A stretch of DNA of 64,000 nucleotides. It comes from Blastocatellia bacterium UBA7656. Its GTDB lineage: Bacteria > Acidobacteriota > Blastocatellia > UBA7656. The position numbers and the translations under genes were made by a program. The stretch is taken from positions 62,001 to 126,000 of the forward strand of contig DLHY01000054.1 of the NCBI GenBank assembly GCA_002483445.1, written 5' to 3'. This document shows positions 8,427-17,442 of the stretch, in pieces (the first letter of the stretch is position 1; every line of letters begins with the position of its first letter). Below the pieces are notes generated by a model. The model was not told the origin of the DNA, did not search any database, and saw only the letters and a list, made by a program, of their open reading frames with translations.

Positions 8427-9314
8427 TCACTCACTGCCTGCTACGGGAACCCATAGCACGGCGCGGCGCGTGACCTGTATGTTGCCGGGCTGAAGACCTA
8501 TCTCGAATATGCCATACTCGTTTGCCAGCGCGGTGTACTCTTCATAGAGATTATGCAGCGCGTGGCTTGCTTCCTGTTCCAGTCGGCGCAGGTCTTCATG
8601 AAGCTCGGCTTCATCCCAGGGCGAATCCATATCAGACTGATCTTCCTTCGCGCCCAGCAACGACCCGGCGAGAGTCGAAAACATCCCGGCCAGACGGTTT
8701 TCACTTTGAAACAATTGAAGCTTTTGCGAAATGAAGCTTTCGAAGCTCAACCCTTCGGCCCGCTCCCCTTCGGACGAGTGAACCTCGCGTATCTGTTCAA
8801 GCTGCAGTTCGAATTTGTTGCGGAGGCTTCTCAGTTCCGGCCCTACGCGACCCAGCGCGGCTTCGGCCACGCGGGACAGGAAATCTTCCAGTTCTTCGTC
8901 AGGCGCGGCGAACAGCCCGAACACCGGATTGAAAAACACTTTGAGCCGCTCCGAGCGCGCCAGTTTATCGATAAGCTCGGTTTCGAACTGAGAGATATGC
9001 TCGCGGGTGGTCAGGTAATTCCCCGGTTTGTAAATAGCGTCCGGGGGCTGAGCGGATGAAGCGGTCGCGTTTTCGTCAAAGGTGACGGCGGGCGAGTCCC
9101 AGTCAAGGGGAAGCTCTCCTTCAGGAAGCCACGCGGTATAGGTTCGCTCTTCGGAATGATTGAGTCCGGCGCGCAGGCTGCGAAAATTTACCGAGCAATC
9201 GATGAGCGCGGCGGGCCTATAGACTGGCTCGGCAAAATCCTCCGCTCCGGCATAGCGGAACCAGAGTTCGACGACGCCTTCAACTCGGAGTTTGGGTGAG
9301 GGCTGCCCGGTCAT
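8427..9314 (-). CDS. Hypothetical protein, 295 residues
   Basis: No family recognised. The protein is soluble and acidic, with no signal peptide. Residues from about 105 to 275 are rich in heptad-like helices (for example LRSLRNKFELQLEQIREVH and DLRRLEQEASHALHNLYEEY), suggesting coiled coils. The N-terminal 90 residues look beta-rich (VEGVVELWFRYAGAEDF), and the protein ends in a short beta segment (IQVTRRAVLWVPVAG). The gene follows the zinc-ribbon gene across a heptamer-repeat hairpin. Its normal codon usage and neat spacing suggest a real gene. Confidence 0.65.
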   Translation of the reverse strand: MTGQPSPKLRVEGVVELWFRYAGAEDFAEPVYRPAALIDCSVNFRSLRAGLNHSEERTYTAWLPEGELPLDWDSPAVTFDENATASSAQPPDAIYKPGNYLTTREHISQFETELIDKLARSERLKVFFNPVFGLFAAPDEELEDFLSRVAEAALGRVGPELRSLRNKFELQLEQIREVHSSEGERAEGLSFESFISQKLQLFQSENRLAGMFSTLAGSLLGAKEDQSDMDSPWDEAELHEDLRRLEQEASHALHNLYEEYTALANEYGIFEIGLQPGNIQVTRRAVLWVPVAGSE

Positions 9315-9326
9315 AAAGATGAAAAC

Positions 9327-9395
9327 TTGTCCCGTGTCATTTGTCCCTTGTCAAAGAGCTAAGGACGAATGACAAGGGACAAATGACAAAGGGTC
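9327..9395. repeat. Two-armed heptamer array (TTGTCCC / GGGACAA)
   Basis: Left arm 9327-9354: TTGTCCC GTGTCAT TTGTCCC TTGTCAA. Right arm 9361-9395: AAGGACG AATGACA AGGGACA AATGACA AAGGGTC. The arms are reverse complements separated by only six bases, giving a strong hairpin. The right arm touches the stop codon of the zinc-ribbon gene (9394-9396). The GTCATTTGTC-type wording is the same as heptamers I know from cyanobacterial intergenic DNA. Confidence 0.9.
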
Positions 9396-10137
9396 ACTCA
9401 TTGCTCATAGCCATCTCGGCTGATTGTTGCGGTTCATTGCGATAGAAGAGAATACGTCCGCAGCTTTCGCAGGTGATCATCTGATCGCCTCGGCGCACAT
9501 CGCTGAAAACCTTTGGCCGGACTTTCATTCTGCAAGCGGTGCAAACGCCGTCGATGATTTCAGACAACGCCTGCCCTCGCTTGGTTCGGGACATCCGGTC
9601 GTAGATCGAAAACAGACTTCTGGGAAGTTTTTCGCAAAGCTGACGGCGGCGATTTTCAAGCTCGACGGACAGCCTCAGTGATTCTTCGCGCTCGCGGTCC
9701 AGCGAAGCGAGAGTCGTATCGACTTCGCCGCGTTTGGTTTCTATAGCGGGAGCCTGAACCTTCAACTCAGATTCCATCTGCTCGATCTCTTCCATGCGCT
9801 TGAGGGTTTCGGTTTCGAGCGAACTGATGAGTTTTTTCGAGGCATCGATTTCGCGCAGGACTGCGGTGTATTCCTTCTCATTATTGACGCGCATCTTGTC
9901 CTGTTGAAATTTTTCGTGCTTTTGTTGTGTGTCTGCCAGGTCGGCTTCCAGTTGTTTACGGTCTTTGAGGGTTTGCTCGTATCTGTTTTTCAGTGCCAGG
10001 AACTCTGCCGCAAACTGGTTGAACTCGTTTTCTATCTGCTCCCGTTCAACGGGTATCTTCGCCAGTCTCTCAGTAATGCGCAATATATCAAGGTCGAGTT
10101 CCTGGAGCTCGATGAGCTGACTCAATTCTGGGCTCAC
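9394..10137 (-). CDS. Coiled-coil protein with C4-type zinc ribbon
   Basis: A 247-residue cytoplasmic protein. Residues about 10-185 form long heptad helices (for example IENEFNQFAAEFLALKNRYE). The last 50 residues hold a four-cysteine zinc ribbon: CTACRMKVRP, then ITCESCGRIL. This is the architecture of the widespread family annotated as zinc ribbon domain-containing protein (Rv2229c/CdsZ-like). Proposed roles include a nucleic-acid-binding or chaperone-like function, but none is certain. It is transcribed divergently from the thioredoxin-like gene at 10298. Confidence 0.82.
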   Translation of the reverse strand: MSPELSQLIELQELDLDILRITERLAKIPVEREQIENEFNQFAAEFLALKNRYEQTLKDRKQLEADLADTQQKHEKFQQDKMRVNNEKEYTAVLREIDASKKLISSLETETLKRMEEIEQMESELKVQAPAIETKRGEVDTTLASLDREREESLRLSVELENRRRQLCEKLPRSLFSIYDRMSRTKRGQALSEIIDGVCTACRMKVRPKVFSDVRRGDQMITCESCGRILFYRNEPQQSAEMAMSNE

Positions 10138-10297
10138 AGGCGTCCTCCAACTTTATTCCTCGCCAGTCTACTACATCCAATCGCGATACTCAAGCAGTCC
10201 GTCTGAGCCATCGGCCCGAAAGTTCAAACTCATCAGTATTGCCTGCCGACAGAGCGTAAGTTAGAATCTCTTTGCGCAAAATTTTTCGGAGGCAGAC

Positions 10298-10804
10298 ATG
10301 AAAATTTTTCTGACAGCTATCTTCCTCATCGCCTGCTCGATGCCGGCGCTCTCCATCGATCAGCAAGGCGATGATCTCAGGGTGATGCCGAAAATAAGCC
10401 TTCAGGACTTTGACGGAAAGACCGTCCAAAGCGATCAGTTCAAAGGCAGTATCGTCATCGTAGACCTGTGGGCCACCTGGTGCGGCCCATGCATCGCCGA
10501 AATTCCGGAGTACAACCGCCTCCAGGAAAAATACGCCGAGAAAGGCGTCAAGCTGGTGGGCGTGACTATGGCATCCGGCAAGGCGAAGGAGGTCAAACCT
10601 TTTATTGAACGCCACCAGATGAAATACACCATCCTGATGGGCGACGACGATCAGGGCTACGAACTCAACATCGTGGGATTTCCCACCACTTACCTTGTGA
10701 CAAGAGACTGGAAAATATTCCGCAAGTACGTCGGCGCAGGGCCGAGCAAGATCGCGCGACTCGAAGCCGATATCGAAAAACTTCTGGAGATGGAAAAGCA
10801 GTAG
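10298..10804 (+). CDS. TlpA/ResA-like thiol-disulfide oxidoreductase, exported
   Basis: A 168-residue thioredoxin-fold protein with an N-terminal signal peptide (MKIFLTAIFLIACSMPALS). The redox motif is WATWCGPC at about residue 61, and the cis-Pro region is VGFPTTYLV. The AhpC/TSA-like insert FDGKTVQSDQFKGSIVIVDL precedes it, as in TlpA and ResA. It probably reduces or exchanges thiols in periplasmic proteins, for example during cytochrome c maturation. GGAGG lies just upstream of the ATG. It is divergent from the zinc-ribbon gene and stands alone. Confidence 0.9.
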   Translation: MKIFLTAIFLIACSMPALSIDQQGDDLRVMPKISLQDFDGKTVQSDQFKGSIVIVDLWATWCGPCIAEIPEYNRLQEKYAEKGVKLVGVTMASGKAKEVKPFIERHQMKYTILMGDDDQGYELNIVGFPTTYLVTRDWKIFRKYVGAGPSKIARLEADIEKLLEMEKQ

Positions 10805-10885
10805 AGAGAAGTTTGGAGTCCAGGCTCCGGATCATCTGATTTCAAAACCTGCAACCTGAAAAGCGAATTGTAAATACGGCATTGA

Positions 10886-11218
10886 CTAGCCGCGACCAGT
10901 TGCCGCTTTGCGAGCTTTCAGCGCAGGTTTTTGTGAACGCTGGCGACGATGTTTGGCTCCCATCATACGACCGTTCTGATAGTATTTCTCGACGCGCTTT
11001 GAAAGCGTGTTGCGGTGAATGCGCAGTTCTTCGGCGGCTTTTGAAAGATTTCCGTTGGTTCGTTTAAGCACGGCGAGTATGAAGTGCTTTTCAAATTCCG
11101 CCACCGCATCTTCGAAGAAAATTCCTCCATCTACCATCTCTGCCACCAACGCTTCCAGTTTGGCTTTCATTCCTGCTCGTCCTCCCAGGGGATTCGTTTC
11201 TTCATGACTTTGTTTCAT
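10886..11218 (-). CDS. Fis-type helix-turn-helix DNA-binding protein
   Basis: A 110-residue protein whose central part matches the Fis/NtrC C-terminal DNA-binding fold: FILAVLKRTNGNLSKAAEEL followed by the recognition helix region IHRNTLSKRVEKY. No AAA+ or receiver domain is attached, so it is a stand-alone HTH. The C-terminal tail is strongly basic (KHRRQRSQKPALKARK) and may add non-specific DNA binding. The ATG at 11218 overlaps the cvpA stop codon (ATGA), indicating translational coupling. An upstream in-frame TTG is rejected for that reason. Confidence 0.82.
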   Translation of the reverse strand: MKQSHEETNPLGGRAGMKAKLEALVAEMVDGGIFFEDAVAEFEKHFILAVLKRTNGNLSKAAEELRIHRNTLSKRVEKYYQNGRMMGAKHRRQRSQKPALKARKAATGRG

Positions 11219-11733
11219 TTTTCCCAAAGCTCCCGCACTCTCTTATAGCCATCAGAGAATTTTTCTCTCAACTCCGAAGAAGTGAGATAAGCGACCACGC
11301 GAGTCCCTTCAAGCAACATCGGCGCAAAGGTCGCTCGCTCAACAGCCTCCAGTTTCACGGGAAAAGCTGTCAGAGCCAGATACAGCACTGAGCAAACAAG
11401 CCAGCCGCGCACAAATCCGAATGCCGCTCCGAGCGCGCGATCTATCGAATCCAATCGCGCCCTTTTGATTTTGCCGCGCAGCCATCGCGAAAAAAACGCC
11501 CCGGCCAGCATCACCGCTAAAAATACGGCGACGAAGCTCAACAGATCAGCAGACCGCTCGCTTGAAACCAGTCCTGTGAAGAGAAAGGCCGTGTAGCGGT
11601 ACAGGTAAGCCGCCGCAACTATGCCTGCTACCGCCGAGAGTATCGAGATCAGACCTTTTATTATTCCGCGTGTGGCTCCAAGCGCGGTCGATGCGATAAC
11701 GACGATCAGAACGAAATAATCGAGAGCAGTCAT
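11215..11733 (-). CDS. CvpA family membrane protein
   Basis: A 172-residue inner-membrane protein with four hydrophobic helices. It opens MTALDYFVLIVVIASTALGA and includes the conserved GAAFGFVRGWLVCSVLYL segment of CvpA (colicin V production) proteins. The family is required for colicin V export in E. coli and otherwise affects envelope homeostasis; the exact activity is unclear. The ATG at 11733 is used rather than the longer open frame, which would overlap purC by about 140 bp. It sits eight bases after purC, which echoes the cvpA-purine gene linkage known in other bacteria. Confidence 0.87.
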   Translation of the reverse strand: MTALDYFVLIVVIASTALGATRGIIKGLISILSAVAGIVAAAYLYRYTAFLFTGLVSSERSADLLSFVAVFLAVMLAGAFFSRWLRGKIKRARLDSIDRALGAAFGFVRGWLVCSVLYLALTAFPVKLEAVERATFAPMLLEGTRVVAYLTSSELREKFSDGYKRVRELWEK

Positions 11734-11741
11734 AAAGGGAC

Positions 11742-12638
11742 TCAGGTAGTCATCCGCCTCGCGCCGTTTTCCATCTCCTGAATCCTTTTTCCCGCAAGCA
11801 GCCTGTACGCTTCTGCGTATTTCTCGCTCGTCTTCATCGCCACCTCTTCGGGCAACTGAGGCCCGGGCGGCTGCTTGTCCCACGCAAGGGTTTCAAGATA
11901 TTCGCGCACATACTGCTTGTCGAAAGAAGGCTGCGCGCGCCCCGGTGTGTAATGTTCGCGCGGCCAGAAGCGCGATGAATCGGGCGTGAGCGCCTCATCT
12001 ACGAGAATGATCTCTCCATCCTTCAGTCCAAACTCGAATTTGGTGTCGGCGATTATTATCCCGCGCTCTTCGGCGTACTGAGCCGCGCGCGAGTAAATAG
12101 CGAGAGTCAACTCTTTCAGCCTTCGCGCAGTCTCTTCGCCTACGGATTGGGCCATCTCGCGCTCGGTGATATTGATGTCGTGACCCGCTTCAGCTTTGGT
12201 CGCGGGCGTGAAAATCGGCTCCGGGAGCCGGTCTGCCTGTCTCAGCCCCGCCGGCAGTTTCACTCCGCACACTTCGCCCGTCGATTGGTAATCTTTCCAG
12301 CCGGAGCCTTCGAGGTAGCCGCGCGCCACGCATTCGAAGGGAAACACCTCGGCGCGAGTGACCATCATCGAGCGCATCTCAAGCTGATCGCTGTATTTCT
12401 GAAGCGATGGCGGATATTCATCGATTCGGGCGGTGATGAGATGGCTGGAAATAATGTCCCTGAGATAATCGAACCAGAACAGCGAGAGGTTCGTCAGCAC
12501 CGCGCCTTTGTACCGAATGGCGGTCGGCAAAACGACATCGAAAGCCGAGAGTCGGTCTGTCGCGACGATGAGCAAGCGGTCTTCGACTTCATAAACATCC
12601 CGCACCTTGCCGCGCCGGAAGAGCCTGAGATCAGGCAT
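11742..12638 (-). CDS. purC: Phosphoribosylaminoimidazole-succinocarboxamide synthase
   Basis: Purine biosynthesis: joins CAIR and aspartate with ATP to make SAICAR. The 298-residue protein begins with the typical RRGKVRDVYEVEDRLLIVAT. It has the catalytic-region signatures EVFPFECVARGYLEGSGWK and ADTKFEFGL, and ends with VDEALTPDSSRFWP, the conserved aspartate/nucleotide-binding region of PurC. First gene of a purC-cvpA-fis-like operon on the minus strand. Confidence 0.95.
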   Translation of the reverse strand: MPDLRLFRRGKVRDVYEVEDRLLIVATDRLSAFDVVLPTAIRYKGAVLTNLSLFWFDYLRDIISSHLITARIDEYPPSLQKYSDQLEMRSMMVTRAEVFPFECVARGYLEGSGWKDYQSTGEVCGVKLPAGLRQADRLPEPIFTPATKAEAGHDINITEREMAQSVGEETARRLKELTLAIYSRAAQYAEERGIIIADTKFEFGLKDGEIILVDEALTPDSSRFWPREHYTPGRAQPSFDKQYVREYLETLAWDKQPPGPQLPEEVAMKTSEKYAEAYRLLAGKRIQEMENGARRMTT

Positions 12639-13008
12639 GTTAGTTTGAGTAATTAAGTTAATAGCCGTTCTCTTCCTGTGAGGAATAGTCGCTCAACCAA
12701 TCGGCTCTTGTGGCCGCTTTTCGGCAGAGTCAGGGGGAAAACAGGCACACGAAACTCGTTTCGATCTTCACGACTCCACTTGTTCTGATTGAAGCAACCC
12801 GCATTATCAGCACGAGTCGCAGGGATGTCAAGCGTTCATCACACAAGGTTCAACTTTCGATTTTATTTTTTTCATGCGCACCTTCTTTTTCGTGAGTTTG
12901 CCCTCGCCTCCACGCACTCGCTATAATTTCGTCTCCCTTCTCGCAACGATTTTTTCAGTCTGTCGCTGTGATGCGGCGAAGCTTGCCGACCGGCGAAGAA
13001 GGTGAGAG
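12639..13008. other. 370-bp intergenic region between purC and uvrB
   Basis: Separates the divergent purC (minus) and uvrB (plus) genes. I see no tRNA, small ORF of interest or repeat here. It must hold both promoters. The uvrB side has a recognisable sigma-70-type promoter at 12898-12927. A T-rich stretch at 12859-12871 has no clear stem. Confidence 0.6.
12898..12927 (+). promoter_or_regulatory. Sigma-70-type promoter for uvrB
   Basis: TTGCCC (12898-12903) and a perfect TATAAT (12922-12927) are separated by 18 bp and point toward uvrB, whose ATG is 81 bp downstream. No LexA-like palindrome was recognised around it. Confidence 0.55.
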
Positions 13009-14994
13009 ATGGATTTCAAACTCGTTTCCGATTACAGGCCGCAGGGCGATCAGCCGCAGGCCATAGAACAGATAGTTCGCGGCATCAATGATGGACTCCC
13101 GCATCAGGTGCTTTTGGGCGTGACCGGATCGGGGAAGACCTTTTCGATAGCTGCTGTAATCGAGCGCGTCAATCGTCCGGTTCTCGTGATGGCTCACAAC
13201 AAGACGCTTGCGGCTCAACTCTATCAGGAGTTCAAGTCCTTTTTTCCTCACAACGCCATCGAATACTTCGTCAGCTACTACGATCACTACCAGCCCGAAG
13301 CTTATATCCCTTCGACAGACACTTACATAGAAAAGGAAGCGACTATCAATGAAGAGATAGACCGATTGCGATTGTCGGCGACCCGCACGCTTTTCGAGCG
13401 AAGAGACTGCATAATCGTGGCCAGCGTTTCGTGCATCTACGGGCTGGGCGACCCGTCGGCTTACTACGGGCTTGTGATTATGCTTGAGCGGGGGCAGCAG
13501 ATTTCGCGCTCCGAGCTTTTGAAAAAACTCGTCGAGATTCAGTATCAGCGAAATGACGCCTCATTCGAGCGGGGGACGGTTCGCGTGCGCGGCGATATGG
13601 TCGAGGTTTATCCCGTCTATCAGGATCGCGCCATCAGGATCGGCATGTGGGGCGATGAGATAGAAACGATCTCCACAATCGATCCGCTGCTCGGCGAAGT
13701 GATTGAAACGCACGAGCGATTGCCCATCTATCCGAAATCTCATTACGTGATGCCGCCTGAAACGCTCAAACGCGCCACAAAAACGATCAAAGCAGAACTC
13801 GAAGAGTGGGAGCCTGAGTTGATCCGTCAGGGAAAAATGATGGAAGCTCAAAGACTCCGTCAGCGCACGATGTACGACCTGGAGATGCTGCGCGAGCTTG
13901 GCTATTGTCAGGGCGTTGAAAATTATTCAAGGCATCTGACGGGCCGGAGACCGGGCGAGCCGCCGCCGACGCTTCTCGATTATCTTCCGCGCGATGCAAT
14001 CGTGATCGTAGATGAGAGCCATCAAACGGTTCCACAGGTTCGCGGGATGTACGCGGGCGATCAATCGCGCAAACGCACATTGGTTGCATACGGATTCCGT
14101 TTGCCTTCGGCGATGGATAATCGCCCGCTGAACTTCGAGGAGTGGGAGGGGCGCACAGGCCAGATGGTTTTCGTCTCGGCCACACCCGGCCCTTATGAGC
14201 TCGCGAAGACCGGAGGAGAGGTCATTGAGCAGGTCATTCGTCCCACAGGGCTGATCGATCCGGAGGTGGATGTGCGGCCCGTGCAGGGTCAGGTCGATGA
14301 TCTGTTGAATGAAGTGCGCGAGCGGGCCGAAAGGTATGAGCGCGTGCTGGTGACGACGCTGACGAAGAAGATGGCTGAAAACCTTACCGAGTATTATTCG
14401 GAGTTGGGAGTGAAGGTTCAGTATCTTCATTCTGATATTAAAACGCTTGAGCGCATAAAGATACTGCGCGATCTCCGACGGGGCGAATTCGACGTGCTGG
14501 TAGGGATCAATCTGCTGCGCGAGGGGCTGGATTTGCCTGAAGTGTCACTGGTCGCGATTCTCGATGCTGACAAGGAAGGATTTCTTCGCTCAGAGCAATC
14601 GCTCATTCAGACGATGGGCCGCGCGGCGAGGAACATAAACGGCAAGGCTATTCTTTACGCTGACCGCGTGACGGAATCCATGCGACGGGCGATAGGCGAG
14701 ACTCAAAGGCGAAGAGAGAGACAGGCTCTTTACAACCGCGAGCATGGCATCACGCCGCAAACGATAGTCAAGGCGATTGACTCGACTCTGGTTTCGATAG
14801 TCGAAGCCGATTACTTCAAGATACCTATGGAAATTGATGAGATAGAAGATTATTCGCCTGAAAAGATCACTGAGACGATTCAGAAATTCGAGATGGAGAT
14901 GCGCGCCTCAGCCTCAAGGCTTGAGTTCGAGCGAGCCGCCGAGCTTCGTGATAAGATAAAGCACCTTCGCAGCCGCCAGATGGAGATGGACTGA
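13009..14994 (+). CDS. uvrB: UvrABC system protein B
   Basis: DNA-damage verification helicase of nucleotide excision repair, 661 residues, the normal length. Walker A is GVTGSGKTFS (about residue 38). The beta-hairpin that clamps DNA is seen as YYDHYQPEAYIPSTDTYIEK. Helicase motifs follow (VIVDESHQTVPQVRGMY, then LLREGLDLPEVSLVAILDAD, and QTMGRAARN). The C-terminal UVR motif that binds UvrC is EFERAAELRDKIKHL. It has its own promoter and ends two bases before the convergent Uma2 gene. Confidence 0.97.
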   Translation: MDFKLVSDYRPQGDQPQAIEQIVRGINDGLPHQVLLGVTGSGKTFSIAAVIERVNRPVLVMAHNKTLAAQLYQEFKSFFPHNAIEYFVSYYDHYQPEAYIPSTDTYIEKEATINEEIDRLRLSATRTLFERRDCIIVASVSCIYGLGDPSAYYGLVIMLERGQQISRSELLKKLVEIQYQRNDASFERGTVRVRGDMVEVYPVYQDRAIRIGMWGDEIETISTIDPLLGEVIETHERLPIYPKSHYVMPPETLKRATKTIKAELEEWEPELIRQGKMMEAQRLRQRTMYDLEMLRELGYCQGVENYSRHLTGRRPGEPPPTLLDYLPRDAIVIVDESHQTVPQVRGMYAGDQSRKRTLVAYGFRLPSAMDNRPLNFEEWEGRTGQMVFVSATPGPYELAKTGGEVIEQVIRPTGLIDPEVDVRPVQGQVDDLLNEVRERAERYERVLVTTLTKKMAENLTEYYSELGVKVQYLHSDIKTLERIKILRDLRRGEFDVLVGINLLREGLDLPEVSLVAILDADKEGFLRSEQSLIQTMGRAARNINGKAILYADRVTESMRRAIGETQRRRERQALYNREHGITPQTIVKAIDSTLVSIVEADYFKIPMEIDEIEDYSPEKITETIQKFEMEMRASASRLEFERAAELRDKIKHLRSRQMEMD

Positions 14995-14996
14995 CC

Positions 14997-15644
14997 TCAT
15001 CGCTTCCGGCTTCGGCTTTTAGACGGGTGCGCGGTTTTTCCTCGCGTTCGTTTCGGGGCAGTTTCTTCTTCGATTGCAGGCAAAACGATCTGGTCGTAGA
15101 CCTCGGCCATCGGCAAGAGGCAGTCTATCGAAGCGATGTGAACGCTGTCGGCCAGTTCGCTTGTAAAGGATAGTTCCCAACGTTGATTCGGCAGCCGCGC
15201 GAAATGTTCGATCAGCGGCTCGTCTTGAGCTATCAGCAGGTAGTCGGTCAGTGTCTTGATTTTCTGATAACGGAAAAACTTCCTCCCACGGTCATAGCTT
15301 TCGGTCGAAGGCGAAAGGACTTCGATAATGACCTTTGGGTTGAGCAACACATCACGATGTTTATCAAGAAAGATCGGCTCGCCGCACACTACCATCGCAT
15401 CGGGATAAGAATACAAACCTGATCGGCTGGTCTGCACTTTCATGTTTGGCGAAAAGCCGCGACAGTTTTTCTTTCTGATTTGAGGTTTGAGGATTGCGGC
15501 AAGATTAAAACAGATAGTGCTGTGCTCAGGGCTTTCGCCAGCCATAGCGTAAATCTGGCCGTCGAGGTATTCGTGCCGCGATTCGGATGCGCGCTCGAAG
15601 GCGAGATATTCTTCATCGCTCATCAGGAATTTCGCTTGCGCCAT
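14997..15644 (-). CDS. Uma2 family (DUF820) putative nuclease
   Basis: A 215-residue protein of the Uma2 family, a PD-(D/E)XK-like restriction-endonuclease fold expanded in cyanobacteria and some other phyla. The typical features are MSDEEYLAFERASESRHEYL near the start, the acidic/YPDAMVVCG segment, and the KVIIEVLSPSTESYDRGRKF motif containing the conserved EVLSPSTE and DRGxKF. The C-terminal 25 residues are strongly basic (KRTRGKTAHPSKSRSRKR). Physiological role unknown. Tail-to-tail with uvrB, two bases apart. Confidence 0.88.
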   Translation of the reverse strand: MAQAKFLMSDEEYLAFERASESRHEYLDGQIYAMAGESPEHSTICFNLAAILKPQIRKKNCRGFSPNMKVQTSRSGLYSYPDAMVVCGEPIFLDKHRDVLLNPKVIIEVLSPSTESYDRGRKFFRYQKIKTLTDYLLIAQDEPLIEHFARLPNQRWELSFTSELADSVHIASIDCLLPMAEVYDQIVLPAIEEETAPKRTRGKTAHPSKSRSRKR

Positions 15645-15785
15645 CGGCTCACCTCCGGCAGCGATTATACCAGCAATCCTTGCCGCTTATCTCTTGCAAG
15701 CTGACTTGTCTCCGCAGCCTGTCGAATGTAACCTGTCTCGTGTGATGTTCGGTTTCATCAGGTGAGATGAAAAAGGAGCATTGTC

Positions 15786-16028
15786 ATGCTGACCAGATAC
15801 ATGGGCGCCGCGATGCGCATATCGACTTACGAGATTATGTCCGACGGCACTTACTACGGGGAGATTCCGGGATTTCAAGGTGTATATGCCAATGCCGATA
15901 CGCTCGAAGGCTGCCGTGAAGAATTACAGGAAGTGCTGGAAGGCTGGATTATGATCGGCCTGCGAATGGGCCACTCATTGCCGGTAGTTAACGGGATCGA
16001 TCTTGCCATCAAAGAGGACGCTGCATAG
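15786..16028 (+). CDS. hicB: HicB-like antitoxin
   Basis: An 80-residue protein with the HicB partial RNase-H-like fold: YEIMSDGTYYGEIPGFQGVY, followed by TLEGCREELQEVLEGWI. No separate C-terminal DNA-binding domain is visible. A strong AAGGAG precedes the ATG. Its stop codon overlaps the start of the downstream hicA (TAGTG), so the pair is translationally coupled. HicB neutralises the HicA mRNA interferase and usually represses the operon. Here the antitoxin gene comes first, the less classical order. Confidence 0.85.
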   Translation: MLTRYMGAAMRISTYEIMSDGTYYGEIPGFQGVYANADTLEGCREELQEVLEGWIMIGLRMGHSLPVVNGIDLAIKEDAA

Positions 16029-16246
16029 TGCCGACGTTCGGGCCTGTCAAAAGACAAGACCTGATTGGCTGTCTCAGGCAATTGGGATTCGAAGGCTCTT
16101 TTGCAGGAGGCAGACACCAGTACATGCTCAAGGCTGAAATCAAACTGGCGCTTCCAAACCCGCATCAGGGCGACATCAGCAGTGACCTTTTATCGAGAAT
16201 ACTGCGACAAGGCGGGATCAGCAAAGAAGAGTGGGAGAAACTTTGA
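16028..16246 (+). CDS. hicA: HicA-like mRNA interferase toxin
   Basis: A 72-residue dsRBD-fold toxin of the HicA family, starting at a GTG that overlaps the hicB stop. It has the conserved LGFEGSFAGGRHQYML segment, whose His is the expected catalytic residue (usually found as G-S-H-H or similar), and the downstream PNPHQGDISSDLLSRIL motif, matching the common P-x-H-x(3-4)-I pattern. It probably cleaves mRNA when not bound by HicB. aroC begins six bases later, so the pair may be read through into it. Confidence 0.85.
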   Translation: MPTFGPVKRQDLIGCLRQLGFEGSFAGGRHQYMLKAEIKLALPNPHQGDISSDLLSRILRQGGISKEEWEKL

Positions 16247-16252
16247 GGCAGT

Positions 16253-17440
16253 ATGAATTTTATGAAAGGATTCAATTTCATCACAGCGGGTGAATCTCAC
16301 GGCAAAGGGCTTGTCGCCATCATCGAAGGCCTGCCCGCAGGACTCGCCGTCGATAAGAGCCGAATAGATCACGAGCTTTGGCGGCGCCAGCAAGGCTACG
16401 GGCGCGGCGGGAGGATGAAGATCGAGCGCGATGAAGTCGAAATCCTTTCAGGCATCCGCCACGGCAAAACCATCGGCTCGCCTGTCGCGCTGCTGATTCA
16501 CAATCGCGATTTCGAAAACTGGCAGGACGTGATGGCCTCGGAGCCTCGCCAGTTCGCGGAAGAAAAACGCGAGAGGAAACTCACTCGCCCGCGACCCGGC
16601 CACACCGACCTTGCAGGCGGTCTCAAATACGATACGCACGACCTGCGCGATATACTCGAACGAGCAAGCGCGCGTGAGACTGCGGCCCGCGTGGCAGCAG
16701 GCGCGCTCGCCCGATTGCTCATACTTGAACTGGGCATCGAGGTCGCAAGCCACACGGCTATGATCGGCGGCATACCCGATCATCCTGTGTCTGCGACGTG
16801 GGATGAAATCACGGCTATCCCTGATGATTCCCCGCTCAGATGCGTCGACAAAGAAACGGAACAGCGAATGATCGCTCTCATCGATGCGACTAAAGAAGAC
16901 AAAGACACGCTGGGCGGCATATTCGAGATAGTCGCTCGCGGAGCAGTCGCCGGACTCGGCTCGCACGTGCAGTGGTCGCGCAAACTAGATGGGAGATTGG
17001 CCCAGGCTGTTATGAGCATCCCGGCGGTGAAGGCTGTCGAGATTGGCGCAGGAGTGGAAGTTAGCCGGACGCGAGGCTCGCGGCTGCACGATGAAATTGG
17101 ATATAATCCCGGCTCGCGCCGCTTCCTTCGGCCTACGAACCGCGCGGGCGGAATCGAGGGCGGCATAACCAACGGCGAGGAAGTTCGCGTGCGGGGACAT
17201 CTGAAACCTATCTCGACTCTTCGCCGCCCGCTTGCAAGCGTCGATGTGGTGACGAAAGAACTGTCTCAGGCGGCCTTCGAGCGAAGCGATATAGTAGCGG
17301 TCACGGCTGCAGGAGTCATTGGCGAAGCGATGGTTGCGATCACTCTTGCCGATGCTGCGCTTGAAAAATTCGGCGGCGACAGCCTCGCAGAGATGAAAAG
17401 GAATTTCGAAGGGTACAGGGAGCAGACGAAGAGGTATTAG
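16253..17440 (+). CDS. aroC: Chorismate synthase
   Basis: Last step of the shikimate pathway, converting EPSP to chorismate with reduced FMN. At 395 residues it is normal in length. The N-terminal signature is FNFITAGESHGKGLVAIIEG. The RPGHTDLAGGLKYD and RASARETAARVAAGA motifs bind substrate and FMN. Two in-frame ATGs (16253 and 16262) are possible starts. It lies directly downstream of hicBA and three bases upstream of a small membrane-protein gene, followed by def. Confidence 0.95.
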   Translation: MNFMKGFNFITAGESHGKGLVAIIEGLPAGLAVDKSRIDHELWRRQQGYGRGGRMKIERDEVEILSGIRHGKTIGSPVALLIHNRDFENWQDVMASEPRQFAEEKRERKLTRPRPGHTDLAGGLKYDTHDLRDILERASARETAARVAAGALARLLILELGIEVASHTAMIGGIPDHPVSATWDEITAIPDDSPLRCVDKETEQRMIALIDATKEDKDTLGGIFEIVARGAVAGLGSHVQWSRKLDGRLAQAVMSIPAVKAVEIGAGVEVSRTRGSRLHDEIGYNPGSRRFLRPTNRAGGIEGGITNGEEVRVRGHLKPISTLRRPLASVDVVTKELSQAAFERSDIVAVTAAGVIGEAMVAITLADAALEKFGGDSLAEMKRNFEGYREQTKRY

Positions 17441-17442
17441 AG

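Noticed and set aside
11742..11883. Long CvpA start overlapping purC
   Set aside because: The extra 50 residues are a shadow of purC in another frame; ATG 11733 starts with the first membrane helix.
12639..13008. tRNA or small RNA in the purC-uvrB gap
   Set aside because: No cloverleaf or strong conserved stem was found; only a promoter for uvrB could be supported.
15786..16246. hicBA as part of a larger mobile or defence island
   Set aside because: Flanking genes (Uma2, uvrB, aroC, def) are ordinary; no integrase, tRNA or direct repeats mark island ends.
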